Positions 30,038 to 39,446 of a stretch of DNA of 64,000 nucleotides are shown here, piece after piece. The notes under the pieces are model-generated. The model searched no databases. It saw only the letters and a program-made list of their open reading frames with translations, and had not been told where the DNA came from. The DNA is from Parazoarcus communis. Its GTDB lineage: Bacteria > Pseudomonadota > Gammaproteobacteria > Burkholderiales > Rhodocyclaceae. The position numbers and the translations under genes are program-made. Each line of letters begins with the position of its first letter. The first letter of the stretch is position 1. The stretch is taken from positions 2,914,001 to 2,978,000 of the forward strand of contig NZ_CP022188.1 in assembly GCF_003111665.1 (NCBI RefSeq), given 5' to 3'.

Positions 30038-30661
30038 ATGCGCACACAGTCCAGTTCAGTCTTGATTCTTGGTATCGGCAACCTCCTGTGGGCTGACGAG
30101 GGCTTCGGCGTGCGCTGTGTCGAGGCGCTGGATGCGGCCTGGCAGTTCGGCGACGAGGTGACCGTGATGGACGGCGGCACCCAGGGCCTGTACCTGCTGC
30201 CTTATGTCACCGAGGCCCGCCGTCTGATCGTTTTCGATGCGGTGGACTATGGCCTAGAGCCGGGCGCGATGCGCCTGGTCGAGGACAGCGAAGTGCCCCG
30301 CTTCATGGGGGCGAAGAAGATGAGCCTGCACCAGACCGGCTTTCAGGAGGTGCTGGCCTCGGCGCAGATGCTCGACCGCCTGCCCGAATCCATGCTGCTC
30401 ATCGGCGTGCAGCCGGTCGAGCTCGACGATTTCGGTGGCAGCCTTCGTCCGGTCGTGCGTGCCTGTATCGAGCCGGCGGTGGCACATGCGGTGGCGCGCC
30501 TGCGCAGTTGGGGCGTGAGCGTCGAGCCTCGTGCCGACGCGGTGCTGCGGCTCAACGACGTTGCACTCGCCATGGATGCCTACGAAGCGGGGCGCCCCCC
30601 GCCCGAGGCTGCCTGCCGGCATGGCGATCTGCGTTTCGTCACGACCGCCGGGGAGGTCTGA
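30038..30661 (+). CDS. hoxM: Hydrogenase maturation protease
   Basis: 207 aa, HyaD/HupD family endopeptidase that removes the HoxG C-terminal peptide. Nickel-sensing residues are visible: Glu in LGIGNLLWADEGFGVR, Asp in MDGGTQGLYL, and His in MSLHQTGFQE. The start is the ATG at 30038 following CGGAGTC. It is the first gene after the second sigma54 promoter. Confidence 0.95.
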   Translation: MRTQSSSVLILGIGNLLWADEGFGVRCVEALDAAWQFGDEVTVMDGGTQGLYLLPYVTEARRLIVFDAVDYGLEPGAMRLVEDSEVPRFMGAKKMSLHQTGFQEVLASAQMLDRLPESMLLIGVQPVELDDFGGSLRPVVRACIEPAVAHAVARLRSWGVSVEPRADAVLRLNDVALAMDAYEAGRPPPEAACRHGDLRFVTTAGEV

Positions 30662-30662
30662 G

Positions 30663-30974
30663 ATGTGTGTCGGCATTCCGTTGCAGGTGCAGCGCATGGA
30701 GGGCAGCGTTGCGCTATGCACCGACCTCGATGGCGTCGAGCACCGCATCGATACGCTGCTCGTGGGGCCGCAGACCCAAGGGGTCTGGCTGATGACATTT
30801 CTCGGCGCTGCACGGGCGGTGATCGATGAGGCCGAGGCGGCCCGGGTCGGCGCTGCCCTCAATGCCTTGTCGGGTCTGATGGCCGGTCAGCCCGTGGATC
30901 TGGACGCAGCCTTTGCCGACCTCGTCGACCGCGAGCCCCAACTTCCGGAATTTTTGCGAGGCCCCCGAACATGA
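30663..30974 (+). CDS. hoxL: HypC-family hydrogenase chaperone HoxL
   Basis: 103 aa, begins MCVGIPLQV with the essential Cys2 of HypC/HupF proteins. In R. eutropha HoxL is a HypC-like chaperone dedicated to the MBH large subunit. It differs from the locus HypC (38028) by a longer C-terminus and MCVGIP instead of MCLAIP. The spacing is 1 nt from hoxM, and ATGA overlaps hoxO. Confidence 0.93.
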   Translation: MCVGIPLQVQRMEGSVALCTDLDGVEHRIDTLLVGPQTQGVWLMTFLGAARAVIDEAEAARVGAALNALSGLMAGQPVDLDAAFADLVDREPQLPEFLRGPRT

Positions 30975-31432
30975 ACGACTATGCCGCACCCAATCTCGAT
31001 TCCCTCGCCGCGTTGCTCGAACGCCAGGCACTGCGGCATGGCATCGCCTGTGTCGACGCTGCCGGGTTGGACGCGTTCGTAGCCAAAGGCGGCGACGTGC
31101 TGATCCTGCTCACCGAAGACCCCGCCCGCAGTCCCGAGACCTGGGATGTGGCGGTCATCCTGCCCGAGATCCTCAAGACGTGCGGACGTCGGCTGCGAGC
31201 AGCTGCCCTGATGCCCGCCGACAGCCGCGAAGTGGCCGCGCGCTACGGAATCACCCGCTATCCGGCGCAGTTGTTCCTGCGTGACGGTGGCTATGTCGGG
31301 GTGCTCGAAGGCATGCTCGACTGGGATGCCTGGGGCGGGGCGGTGGCACGCAAGCTTGCTTTGCCCGTCGGACGTGCGCCTTCCATCGGCATTCCGGTGC
31401 GCGGTCCCGCGTCCGATTCCGCCTGCCACTGA
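30971..31432 (+). CDS. hoxO: Hydrogenase assembly protein HoxO (HyaE/HupG family)
   Basis: 153 aa, thioredoxin-like fold without the CxxC pair: ILLTEDPARSPETWDVAVILPEI, then RYGITRYPAQLFLRDGGYVGVLEGMLDW. HyaE/HupG/HoxO proteins act as chaperones for the small subunit before Tat export. Overlaps hoxL by 4 bp. Confidence 0.92.
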   Translation: MNDYAAPNLDSLAALLERQALRHGIACVDAAGLDAFVAKGGDVLILLTEDPARSPETWDVAVILPEILKTCGRRLRAAALMPADSREVAARYGITRYPAQLFLRDGGYVGVLEGMLDWDAWGGAVARKLALPVGRAPSIGIPVRGPASDSACH

Positions 31433-31445
31433 CCGGAGCCAGACA

Positions 31446-32303
31446 ATGAAAGCCTTCCCCATCCCCGTCGTGGCCTTCGGTCCCGGATCGCAGGAAGAAG
31501 ACGATACGCTCGAGTACATTCCGTCACCGGGCGCAATGAGCACATTCAACGTGCCACGCATGCCCGAGGCGATCGACCCCGCCGTGCGCGACGAGGTGCT
31601 CGGCGTGCTTGGGCGCCTGCTCGACGCCATGCGTGCCTGGTCGTTTGGCGATCCGGATTATCCCGAAATCGATCTCGCAGGGCTGTCGGCCCCTGGCCTC
31701 AAGCTGGTCAACGAGGCCTTGGGGCAGGGTGAGGTCAGCATCGTTGTGGAGGCCGGTGAAGGTAGGCTGCGCATTCAGGAAACGGTGTTTGCCGGCGTCT
31801 GGCGCGAACTCGGATTCGACGTCGCGAAGCAGCAGGTGCGCGATGTGGTGTCGGCAGCGCCGGTGCCCGGGGCTGTCGGGGTCTGCGCGCGGCTTGCGGG
31901 CAGCGTCGGGATTTCGGTGCCGCCACCGCCGCCAGGCGTGATGAACGCACCCTCGATCCTGGCCGAACTGGTCGATGCCGCCGCGCGGTGGAAGTCAGGC
32001 GATGGCGCCCACATTGTCAATCTCACCCTGCTGCCGCTGGTACCTGACGACCTTGCCTATCTCGACGGCGCGCTGGGTGCGGGCAGCGTGCTGGTGCTCT
32101 CCCGCGGCTACGGGAACTGCCGCGTCAGCAGCACCCGGCTCGCCAACACCTGGTGGGTGCAGTACTTCAACAGTGCCGACAATCTGATTCTCAACACCAT
32201 CGAGGTGACCGACATGCCCGATGTGGTGCCCGCTGCGGCTGACGACTTCGGTGACAGCGTCGAACGCCTCGACGAATGGATCGAGACGCTCAGGTTTGAA
32301 TGA
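31446..32303 (+). CDS. hoxQ: Hydrogenase assembly protein HoxQ (HupH/HyaF family)
   Basis: 285 aa. Family blocks: EYIPSPGAMSTFNVPRMPE near the N-terminus and VLSRGYGNCRVSSTRLANTWWVQYFN plus LILNTIEVTDMPDVVPAA in the C-terminal HupH domain. HoxO and HoxQ form a complex that holds the immature small subunit. The ATG at 31446 follows GGAGCCAGACA. A 103-nt gap, with no ORF I can support, precedes hoxR. Confidence 0.94.
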   Translation: MKAFPIPVVAFGPGSQEEDDTLEYIPSPGAMSTFNVPRMPEAIDPAVRDEVLGVLGRLLDAMRAWSFGDPDYPEIDLAGLSAPGLKLVNEALGQGEVSIVVEAGEGRLRIQETVFAGVWRELGFDVAKQQVRDVVSAAPVPGAVGVCARLAGSVGISVPPPPPGVMNAPSILAELVDAAARWKSGDGAHIVNLTLLPLVPDDLAYLDGALGAGSVLVLSRGYGNCRVSSTRLANTWWVQYFNSADNLILNTIEVTDMPDVVPAAADDFGDSVERLDEWIETLRFE

Positions 32304-32406
32304 TGCGGGCTGACCCGACTGCTCCTCTCCGTGGCTTCGGCGTACCATCGGGTTGCATGAGGGCAGGCGGTGCATATGGACGCGCACGACAACAGGAATT
32401 CCGACC

Positions 32407-32619
32407 ATGTTTGAAGGCAGCTATCTCGGCGACGGCAGTCGCATTTCGGACGGAGCCCGTCTTGAGTGCGGCATCTGCTGGTATGTCTATGATCCGGCCG
32501 AAGGCGACGAGGTGTGGCAGATCCCGCCCGGCACACCGTTCTCGGCCTTGCCCGAGCACTGGGCCTGCCCCAACTGCGACGCGCCGCGTCACAAGTTCAT
32601 GGTGGTGGACGCCGCATGA
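32407..32619 (+). CDS. hoxR: Rubredoxin-like protein HoxR (HupI)
   Basis: 70 aa. Two iron knuckles: CGICWYVYDPAEGD and WACPNCDAPRHKF. The N-terminal extension before the first knuckle is typical of hydrogenase-locus rubredoxins, which support assembly of the O2-tolerant enzyme at high O2. ATGA overlaps hoxT. Confidence 0.95.
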   Translation: MFEGSYLGDGSRISDGARLECGICWYVYDPAEGDEVWQIPPGTPFSALPEHWACPNCDAPRHKFMVVDAA

Positions 32620-33167
32620 GCCCGACGACGTCTGCCGGTCTCTCCGGTTTCGCACACGACCCCGCGCCCGAACTCCGGGCCTGCTTTGCTGCGATCGCGG
32701 CGGGGCCGATGGCCGGGTTGCCGCTGTGCAATCCCGCGCTCGAAGTGGCTGCCATCGGGTTTCGGTCCTGGCAGGGCGAGTGGCTGGGTGCGCTGCTGAC
32801 GCCATGGTCGCTGAGCCTGGTTCTGCTCCCGGGCGGTGGCGGTCTGTTCCGGCCCCTGGCGGCAGACGAGCGCCAGTGCTGGAGCTTTCCCTCTGGCGAA
32901 TATGCGTTTCTGGGCAACCGCGAACCGGAACTCGGCCCCTACCAGATGTGTTCCCTGTATTCGCCGGTGTTCGAGTTCGAAAGCCAAGCCGATGCAGAAG
33001 CCGTGGCACATGCGGCGCTCGACGCCTTGTTTGTGGCGGCCGATGGGGCGGCAGAAGCGGGCGCAGCAGCCGAGCAGGCACGGCTGCAGGGCGAATCCGT
33101 CGCCGCCGCGCCGGTATCGCGGCGCGATTTTCTGCGCGGCGGACTGTTACTGCGGGGGCGGGGATGA
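32616..33167 (+). CDS. hoxT: Hydrogenase assembly chaperone HoxT (HybE/HupJ family)
   Basis: 183 aa; the HybE domain covers residues about 15-140 (CNPALEVAAIGFRSWQGEWLGALLTPW, SGEYAFLGNREPELGPYQMCSLYSPV read in parts). The last 16 residues, SRRDFLRGGLLLRGRG, resemble a Tat recognition motif although they sit at the C-terminus. Family role: chaperone for the Tat-exported small subunit. It overlaps hoxR and hoxV by 4 bp each. Confidence 0.92.
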   Translation: MSPTTSAGLSGFAHDPAPELRACFAAIAAGPMAGLPLCNPALEVAAIGFRSWQGEWLGALLTPWSLSLVLLPGGGGLFRPLAADERQCWSFPSGEYAFLGNREPELGPYQMCSLYSPVFEFESQADAEAVAHAALDALFVAADGAAEAGAAAEQARLQGESVAAAPVSRRDFLRGGLLLRGRG

Positions 33168-34297
33168 GCAGTGCTGGCAACCTGAATATCGTGGTCAGTA
33201 TTGATGGCGGGCGCTGTCTGGCGGCGCGGGTCGAGAACACGCGGCCGCGTGCCGCAGCGGTGCTGGTGGGGCGGCATGTGGATGAAGTGCTGCGCATGGT
33301 GCCGGTGCTGTTCAGCCTGTGCGGCCGGGCGCAGGGCATTGCAGCGCGGGCCGCGGTGGCTGCCGCACGCGGCGAGGCCTGTGTGCCGAGCGTCGAAGAC
33401 GAGCGCGCAATCAGCTGCGAGGCCGCTCAGGAACACCTGTGGCGGCTCTTGCTCGACTGGCCGACGCGCTTCGGCCGGTTGCCGCAACGCGTTCGCTTCG
33501 CGCAACTGCATCATCGTCTGGCGCAGGTGAACGACACGGCCGCCGCTTTCGATGTGGGCGGCGTGCTGCTCGACCTGGTCGCCAAGGACCTGCTGTCGGG
33601 CTTCTTCCTGTCCATGCGCGAACCCGCCAACCTGGCCGAGTTCGTCAGTGCGACGCGCTACGGCGGCTTTGTCGGCGAGACGCTCGCCGAGCTGATCGAG
33701 GCGGGACGGTGGACGCCGGACTGCGACAAGGTCGCGCCGCTGCTGCCCCCGCATACGGCGCAGGAGTGGGCGCAGATGCTGGGCGGCACGCTGCCCGCGC
33801 CCGAATTCGACCGCGCCCCCGCGTGGCATGGCGGCGCCAGCCCGGTCGTCTATGAAACCGGCGCGCTTGCGCGTCAGAGCAGATCGCCACTGGTCGCGGC
33901 GCTGCTGGGCTACGGGCATCGTATTGCAGCACGCGTGTTTGCGCAGGTGGTGGACCTGTCCGACCACGCCAGCCGCCTGCGTCATCCGCTTGCGCGCGAC
34001 ATGCAGCCCTGCTTCGATGCCGCGCCGCTGGGCGAGGGGGCCGGGCTGGCCTGCGTCGAAACCTCACGCGGTGTGCTGCTGCACGCCTTGCGGCTGGAGG
34101 GCGACATCGTGGCCGACTATCACATCATCGCCCCCACCGAATGGAATTTTGCACCGGGCGGCGCCTTCATGCAGGAGGCGACCGGCTGGGAGGCCGAGGG
34201 GCGTGACGCGGCGCTGGCGCGGCTCGACTGGCTTGCCCTGTCGCTCGACCCCTGTGTCGCATTCACCGTCACGCAGGAGGCGGCGGAGGATGCATGA
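33164..34297 (+). CDS. hoxV: HoxV/HupK scaffold protein (large-subunit-like)
   Basis: 377 aa. A distant relative of the large subunit: VLFSLCGRAQGIAARAAVAAARG stands where L1 would be, and the C-terminal DPCVAFTV stands where L2 (DPCxxCxxH) would be, with the second Cys and His lost. HoxV is thought to carry the Fe(CN)2CO unit on its way to HoxG. It also has an APTEWNFAPGG segment like that of true large subunits. It overlaps hypA by 8 bp. Confidence 0.93.
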   Translation: MSSAGNLNIVVSIDGGRCLAARVENTRPRAAAVLVGRHVDEVLRMVPVLFSLCGRAQGIAARAAVAAARGEACVPSVEDERAISCEAAQEHLWRLLLDWPTRFGRLPQRVRFAQLHHRLAQVNDTAAAFDVGGVLLDLVAKDLLSGFFLSMREPANLAEFVSATRYGGFVGETLAELIEAGRWTPDCDKVAPLLPPHTAQEWAQMLGGTLPAPEFDRAPAWHGGASPVVYETGALARQSRSPLVAALLGYGHRIAARVFAQVVDLSDHASRLRHPLARDMQPCFDAAPLGEGAGLACVETSRGVLLHALRLEGDIVADYHIIAPTEWNFAPGGAFMQEATGWEAEGRDAALARLDWLALSLDPCVAFTVTQEAAEDA

Positions 34298-34631
34298 GAT
34301 GTCGCTGGCCGAAGGTATCCGCAGCATCGTCGATGATGCAGTGAGTACTCAGCAGCTCGGTCGGGTCAAGACGGTCGTGGTCGAGATCGGCGAGCTGTCG
34401 GCAGTTGAAGTCGATGCGCTGAGTTTCTGTTTCGATGCGGTGATGCGCGGCAGTGCGGCTGAAGGCGCGCGGATGGAGGTGGTCAGGGTGGCGGGGAGCG
34501 GCTGGTGCATGCAGTGCGCGCAGACGGTCGCGGTGAGCAGGCTGTATGACCCGTGTCCGCAGTGTGGCAGCTATCAGGTCCAGCCGACGGGGGGCACCGA
34601 GATGCGGGTGCTGGAACTGGAAGTCGAGTAG
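34290..34631 (+). CDS. hypA: Nickel-insertion protein HypA
   Basis: 113 aa, starts MHEMSLAEG with the nickel-binding His2. The zinc loop has CMQC and CPQC pairs 13 residues apart. It works with HypB to insert nickel into the large subunit. The start overlaps the hoxV 3' end. Confidence 0.96.
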   Translation: MHEMSLAEGIRSIVDDAVSTQQLGRVKTVVVEIGELSAVEVDALSFCFDAVMRGSAAEGARMEVVRVAGSGWCMQCAQTVAVSRLYDPCPQCGSYQVQPTGGTEMRVLELEVE

Positions 34632-34710
34632 TGATTCAGAAGCGAATGCTGAAACCGAGGCAGTAACTGAGAGGCAGCGTGACTGCCCGGGTGATCGAGG
34701 AGCAGAGAGC

Positions 34711-35664
34711 ATGTGCACGGTATGTGGTTGCGGAACAGGTGAGATCAGAATCGGTCAGGCCGTCGCCAGGCCGAGGGCCAAAGCCGGGGCGACCGTGGCC
34801 TGGCGCGCCGTGGCAGCGCATGAGCACGACCATGATGATCAGCACGGTCAGACTGCGCACGATCCGCATGGCGATGCGACCGAGCATGGCCCCCGTGTTG
34901 AGGGCGACAACGTGGACTACGGCACCGGCCCGGCGCACGCACATGCGCCCGGACTCAGTCAGGGCCAGATGGTGAGGATCGAGCAGGACATTCTCGGCAA
35001 GAACGACCGCCTCGCCGAGGCCAACCGTCGCTGGCTGGGCGAGCGCGGCATCTTTGCGCTCAATCTGGTGTCGAGTCCGGGTTCGGGCAAGACGACCCTG
35101 TTGTGCCGCACGATCACCGAACTGGGCGGCAGATTGCCGGTGGCCGTGGTCGAGGGCGACCAGCAGACCGATTTCGACGCCGAGCGCATCCGCGCGACCG
35201 GCGTGCGCGCACTGCAGATCAATACCGGCAAGGGCTGCCATCTTGATGCACACATGGTAGGTCAGGCATTGCCGCGCCTCGAGCTTGCGGATGATTCGCT
35301 GCTGCTGATCGAAAACGTGGGCAACCTGGTCTGCCCGGCAGCCTTCGACCTCGGCGAGGCGCACAAGGTGGTGATCCTGTCGGTGACCGAGGGAGAGGAC
35401 AAGCCGCTCAAGTATCCCGACATGTTCGCCGCGGCCGATCTGATGCTGGTGAACAAGGTCGATCTGCTTCCCTACCTGAGCTTCGATGTGGACAGGGCGG
35501 TGGAGTTTGCGCTGCGGGTCAATCCGCGCCTGCAGGTGATGAAGGTGTCCGCGACCACCGGCGAAGGTTTCGATGAGTGGCTTGCCTGGATTGGTGCAGG
35601 CGTGGAGGCGGCCTCGGCTGACCGGTCGCCGTCGCAAGTGGCCGCAGCAGGTGTCGTGGCTTGA
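34711..35664 (+). CDS. hypB: Nickel-delivery GTPase HypB
   Basis: 317 aa. The N-terminal metal motif is MCTVCGCG, followed by a histidine-rich store ([21 protein letters not shown]) at residues 37-62, then a SIMIBI GTPase: P-loop [42 protein letters not shown] and NKVDLL. It both stores and inserts nickel. The 79-nt gap after hypA contains no clear signal. Confidence 0.97.
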   Translation: MCTVCGCGTGEIRIGQAVARPRAKAGATVAWRAVAAHEHDHDDQHGQTAHDPHGDATEHGPRVEGDNVDYGTGPAHAHAPGLSQGQMVRIEQDILGKNDRLAEANRRWLGERGIFALNLVSSPGSGKTTLLCRTITELGGRLPVAVVEGDQQTDFDAERIRATGVRALQINTGKGCHLDAHMVGQALPRLELADDSLLLIENVGNLVCPAAFDLGEAHKVVILSVTEGEDKPLKYPDMFAAADLMLVNKVDLLPYLSFDVDRAVEFALRVNPRLQVMKVSATTGEGFDEWLAWIGAGVEAASADRSPSQVAAAGVVA

Positions 35665-38024
35665 TGGCGCAGGACTTCTCCCAGCCCAGGCTCGAGCGCC
35701 GGCATATTCGCGTGCGCGGCGTGGTTCAGGGCGTGGGTTTCAGGCCCTTCGTCTATCGTCTGGCGCAGACGCTGGACCTCTCCGGCTGGGTCAGAAACGA
35801 CGGTGATGGCGTCGAGCTCGAAGGGCAGGGGCTGCCCGGCAATCTCTCGGCGCTGATTGCGCGGATCCGTTCGGAGGCGCCCAGCCTTGCGCGGGTCGAT
35901 TCGATTCACACCCGGCTGTGCGATGCCGACCCCGCAGATCAGGGCTTTACCATCCGGACCAGCGAGAGCGGCGCGGTGAGCACCACCATCGGCCACGACA
36001 GCGCCGTGTGTGCAGACTGTATTGCGGAACTGTTCGATCCTGCCGACCGGCGCTGGCGCTATCCCTTCATAAACTGCACCCACTGCGGTCCGCGCTACAC
36101 CATCACGCGTGCGCTGCCCTATGACCGCAGCAACACGAGCATGGCGACGTTTGTGCAGTGTCCGGCATGTCAGCGCGAATACGATTCCCCCGTGCATCGG
36201 CGTTTTCATGCCGAGCCCAATGCGTGCGCGGACTGCGGGCCGCAGCTGAGCCTGCTCGAAGCGGCCGGCGTGCGGGTGGCGACGCGCGACCCGATTGCCG
36301 ACACCCTGCTGCGCCTGCTCACCGGCGAGATCGTTGCGGTCAAGGGGCTCGGCGGCTTTCACCTGGTGTGCGATGCGCGCAACCCGGAGGCGGTCGAGCG
36401 TCTGCGTGCGCGCAAGGGGCGCGGCGGGAAGCCGTTTGCGGTGATGGTGGCCAATCTCGCGTCGGCCCGTCGCTGGGCGCGACTGGCTTCCGCCGAAGAA
36501 GCCTTGCTGGCTGGCGCCGAGCGACCCGTCGTGCTGTGCGAAAAGCGTCCGAGCGTCGATAACGAGCTCTGGGGCGTTGCCCCGGATCTCTGCAGCATCG
36601 GGCTGATGCTGCCCTATACGCCGCTTCATTACCTGCTGTTCCACGACAACGCAGGCCGCCCGACGGGGACGGACTGGCTCGGCGAGGTGCAGGATCTGGC
36701 GCTGGTGATGACCTCGGCCAACCCCGGGGGCGAGCCGCTGGTGACTGACAACCAGGAAGCCCTGCAGCGCCTCAAAGGGATCGCCGACGCTTACCTGATG
36801 CACGATCGTGACATCCTGAGCCGTTGCGACGATTCGGTCATGGTCGCCGAGCGCAGCGCGCTTGCCGCGGCGCGGGAAACGCCGCGCTTCGTTCGCCGCG
36901 CACGCGGTTTCACCCCGCGGTCTATCCGGCTGGCACAGAAAGGCGTGCCGGTACTGGCCTTTGGCGCGTGGCTGAAGAACGCGGTGTGCCTCACCCGTGG
37001 CGACGAAGCCTTCCTCTCCGAGCACATCGGCGATCTCGACAATCCGGGTGTGTGCGTGGCGATGGATCAGGCGGCAGAGCATCTGCAGCGCATTCTGGCC
37101 ATCCAGCCCGAAGCCGTGGCGCACGACCTGCATCCGGATTTCCATTCCACCCGTGCCGCGCTGGCGCTGGCGGACCGGCTCGGTGTGCCAGCGATTGGGG
37201 TGCAGCATCACCATGCCCATATCGCCGCGGTACTTGCCGAGCATCGCCGTTCGGGCCCGGTGCTCGGTGTCGCGCTCGACGGCGTCGGCCTGGGCAGTGA
37301 CGGCAGCGCCTGGGGCGGCGAGCTGCTGACGGTGGATGGCGCAGCGTTCGAGCGCGTGGGCCATCTCGCGCCGCTGGCGCTGCCCGGTGGCGACCAGGCC
37401 GCCAGGGCGCCGTGGCGAATGGCCGCATCCGCGCTGCACCGGATGGGAAGGGGCGCCGACATCGCGCCGCGCTTTGCCGCGCACCGCGGAGCGGAGCAGA
37501 TCGACATCCTGCTGGACAAGCCCCACCTGTGCCCTACTACGACCAGCATGGGGCGCTGGTTCGACGCTGCAGGCGGACTCCTCGGTGTATGCGAGCGCAT
37601 GGACTACGACGCCGAGGCCGCGATGCGACTGGAGAGTCTTGCCGCAAGCTATGGCTCGGCACTGCGCGCGCATCGAGGGTGGACTGTGCGCGAAGATGAG
37701 ACCGGCGCCGAACTCGACCTCCTGCCGCTGCTTGCCGAGCTTGCGCACGAGCGCAATCCGGCGCGTGGCGCAGCGGTCTTTCATGCCACGCTGCTGGCCG
37801 CACTCGAGGACTGGATCGTCGCTGCCGCGCGGCGCGAGCGGCTGTCGACCGTCGCGCTCGGCGGCGGCTGTTTTCTCAACCGCCAGCTTGCGTTCGAGCT
37901 CCCGCGCCGGCTCTCGGCACGCGGGCTTGAGGTTCTTACTGCGCGCCAGGCCCCGTGCAACGACGGCGGTATCGCCCTCGGTCAGGCGTGGGTGGCGATC
38001 CAGCAACTGCAACCCGGAAACTGA
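35664..38024 (+). CDS. hypF: Carbamoyltransferase HypF
   Basis: 786 aa. Domains in order: acylphosphatase (RVRGVVQGVGFRPFVYRLAQ, residues 10-95), double zinc finger with four CxxC pairs (CADC, CTHC, CPAC, CADC, residues 115-195), YrdC-like (about 205-390), and a Kae1/TobZ-like C-terminal half with the metal motif VQHHHAHIAAVLAEH. It makes the thiocarbamate on HypE from carbamoyl phosphate, the source of the CN ligands. The ATG at 35664 shares its A with the hypB stop. Confidence 0.97.
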   Translation: MAQDFSQPRLERRHIRVRGVVQGVGFRPFVYRLAQTLDLSGWVRNDGDGVELEGQGLPGNLSALIARIRSEAPSLARVDSIHTRLCDADPADQGFTIRTSESGAVSTTIGHDSAVCADCIAELFDPADRRWRYPFINCTHCGPRYTITRALPYDRSNTSMATFVQCPACQREYDSPVHRRFHAEPNACADCGPQLSLLEAAGVRVATRDPIADTLLRLLTGEIVAVKGLGGFHLVCDARNPEAVERLRARKGRGGKPFAVMVANLASARRWARLASAEEALLAGAERPVVLCEKRPSVDNELWGVAPDLCSIGLMLPYTPLHYLLFHDNAGRPTGTDWLGEVQDLALVMTSANPGGEPLVTDNQEALQRLKGIADAYLMHDRDILSRCDDSVMVAERSALAAARETPRFVRRARGFTPRSIRLAQKGVPVLAFGAWLKNAVCLTRGDEAFLSEHIGDLDNPGVCVAMDQAAEHLQRILAIQPEAVAHDLHPDFHSTRAALALADRLGVPAIGVQHHHAHIAAVLAEHRRSGPVLGVALDGVGLGSDGSAWGGELLTVDGAAFERVGHLAPLALPGGDQAARAPWRMAASALHRMGRGADIAPRFAAHRGAEQIDILLDKPHLCPTTTSMGRWFDAAGGLLGVCERMDYDAEAAMRLESLAASYGSALRAHRGWTVREDETGAELDLLPLLAELAHERNPARGAAVFHATLLAALEDWIVAAARRERLSTVALGGGCFLNRQLAFELPRRLSARGLEVLTARQAPCNDGGIALGQAWVAIQQLQPGN

Positions 38025-38027
38025 GCC

Positions 38028-38273
38028 ATGTGTCTTGCGATTCCTGCCCGTGTCGTCGAACTGCTCGACGGTGACAATGCCCGCATCGATCTCGGCGGGG
38101 TAAAGAAGGAGATCTCGCTCGCCCTGGTCGAGGATGTCGCGGTGGGGGATTACGTGATCGTCCATGTCGGCTACGCCCTGTCCCGGCTCGATGCGGAGGA
38201 GGCCGAGCGCACGCTCGCCCTGTTCGCCGAGGCCGGCATCGGTGGCGTGCCGGGCGCCGGAGTGGGCGCATGA
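38028..38273 (+). CDS. hypC: Hydrogenase chaperone HypC
   Basis: 81 aa, starts [16 protein letters not shown] with the essential Cys2. It forms the HypC-HypD scaffold for Fe(CN)2CO assembly. It starts 3 nt after hypF and overlaps hypD by ATGA. Confidence 0.96.
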   Translation: MCLAIPARVVELLDGDNARIDLGGVKKEISLALVEDVAVGDYVIVHVGYALSRLDAEEAERTLALFAEAGIGGVPGAGVGA

Positions 38274-39412
38274 AGTACGTGGACGAGTTCCGTGACGGAG
38301 GTCTTGCGCAGAAGCTCGCGGCCGCGATTCGCGCCGAGGCCGATCCGGCGCGCGAGTATGCGTTCATGGAGTTCTGCGGGGGTCATACCCATGCCATCTC
38401 GCGTTACGGTGTGACCGACCTGCTGCCGCCCAATGTGCGCATGATCCACGGCCCCGGCTGTCCGGTATGCGTGCTGCCGATCGGCCGCATCGACATGGCG
38501 ATCGGACTGGCGCTTGCGCGGCCCGAGGTGATCGTGTGCACATATGGCGACTGCCTGCGGGTGCCGGCCTCCGACGGGCTGTCGATGCTCAAGGCCAAGG
38601 CGCGTGGCGCCGATATCCGCATGGTGTATTCGGCGGCCGACGCAGTGGCGCTCGCTCAGGCCAACCCGGCGCGCGAAGTGGTGTTTTTCGCCATCGGCTT
38701 CGAGACCACGACGCCGCCTACCGCGCTCGTGATTCGCCAGGCCGAAGCGCTCGGGCTGAACAATTTCAGTGTGATCTGCAACCACGTGCTCACGCCGTCG
38801 GCCATCGTCACCATCCTTGAGTCGCCCGAGGTGCGCGAGATCGGCAGCGTGCCGCTGGACGGCTTCATCGGGCCGGCGCATGTGTCGACCATCATCGGCA
38901 GCCGCCCGTATGCCTTCTTCGCCGAGGAGTATCGCAAGCCGGTGGTGATCGCCGGGTTCGAACCGCTCGACGTGATGCAGGCCGTGCGCATGCTGATCCG
39001 CCAGGTCAACGAAGGTCGCGCCGAGGTCGAGAACGAGTTCACCCGCGCCGTTACCGAGGACGGCAATCTCAAGGCGCAGGCGCTGGTGAGCGACGTGTTC
39101 GAACTGCGTCGCAGCTTTGAATGGCGCGGTCTGCACGAGGTGCCGTATTCGGCGCTGCGCATTCGGGCGCGCTTCGCCGCCTTCGATGCCGAGGCGAAGT
39201 TCGACATCGCCTACCGCAGCGTGGCGGACAACAAGGCCTGCGAATGCGGTGCGATCCTGCGCGGGGTGAAAAAGCCGACCGACTGCAGGATCTTCGGCAC
39301 GGTGTGCACGCCAGAGAATCCGATGGGCTCGTGCATGGTGTCGTCCGAAGGTGCGTGCGCGGCCCACTACAACTACGGTCGCTTCCGCGATATTCCGGTG
39401 GTGGCTGCGTGA
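38270..39412 (+). CDS. hypD: Fe-S scaffold protein HypD
   Basis: 380 aa. The conserved sites are [26 protein letters not shown] and, toward the C-terminus, the [4Fe-4S] ligands around [16 protein letters not shown] and [22 protein letters not shown]. Holds the iron while CN and CO are added. Confidence 0.97.
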   Translation: MKYVDEFRDGGLAQKLAAAIRAEADPAREYAFMEFCGGHTHAISRYGVTDLLPPNVRMIHGPGCPVCVLPIGRIDMAIGLALARPEVIVCTYGDCLRVPASDGLSMLKAKARGADIRMVYSAADAVALAQANPAREVVFFAIGFETTTPPTALVIRQAEALGLNNFSVICNHVLTPSAIVTILESPEVREIGSVPLDGFIGPAHVSTIIGSRPYAFFAEEYRKPVVIAGFEPLDVMQAVRMLIRQVNEGRAEVENEFTRAVTEDGNLKAQALVSDVFELRRSFEWRGLHEVPYSALRIRARFAAFDAEAKFDIAYRSVADNKACECGAILRGVKKPTDCRIFGTVCTPENPMGSCMVSSEGACAAHYNYGRFRDIPVVAA

Positions 39413-39446
39413 CTGGAGGCTGGAGTGCGACGCTGGAGGCCCCAAC

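Noticed and set aside
35472..38165. 897-codon open frame on the minus strand opposite hypF
   Set aside because: HypF on the plus strand has complete domains; the antisense frame shows no motif, no ribosome site, and arises from third-position GC bias.
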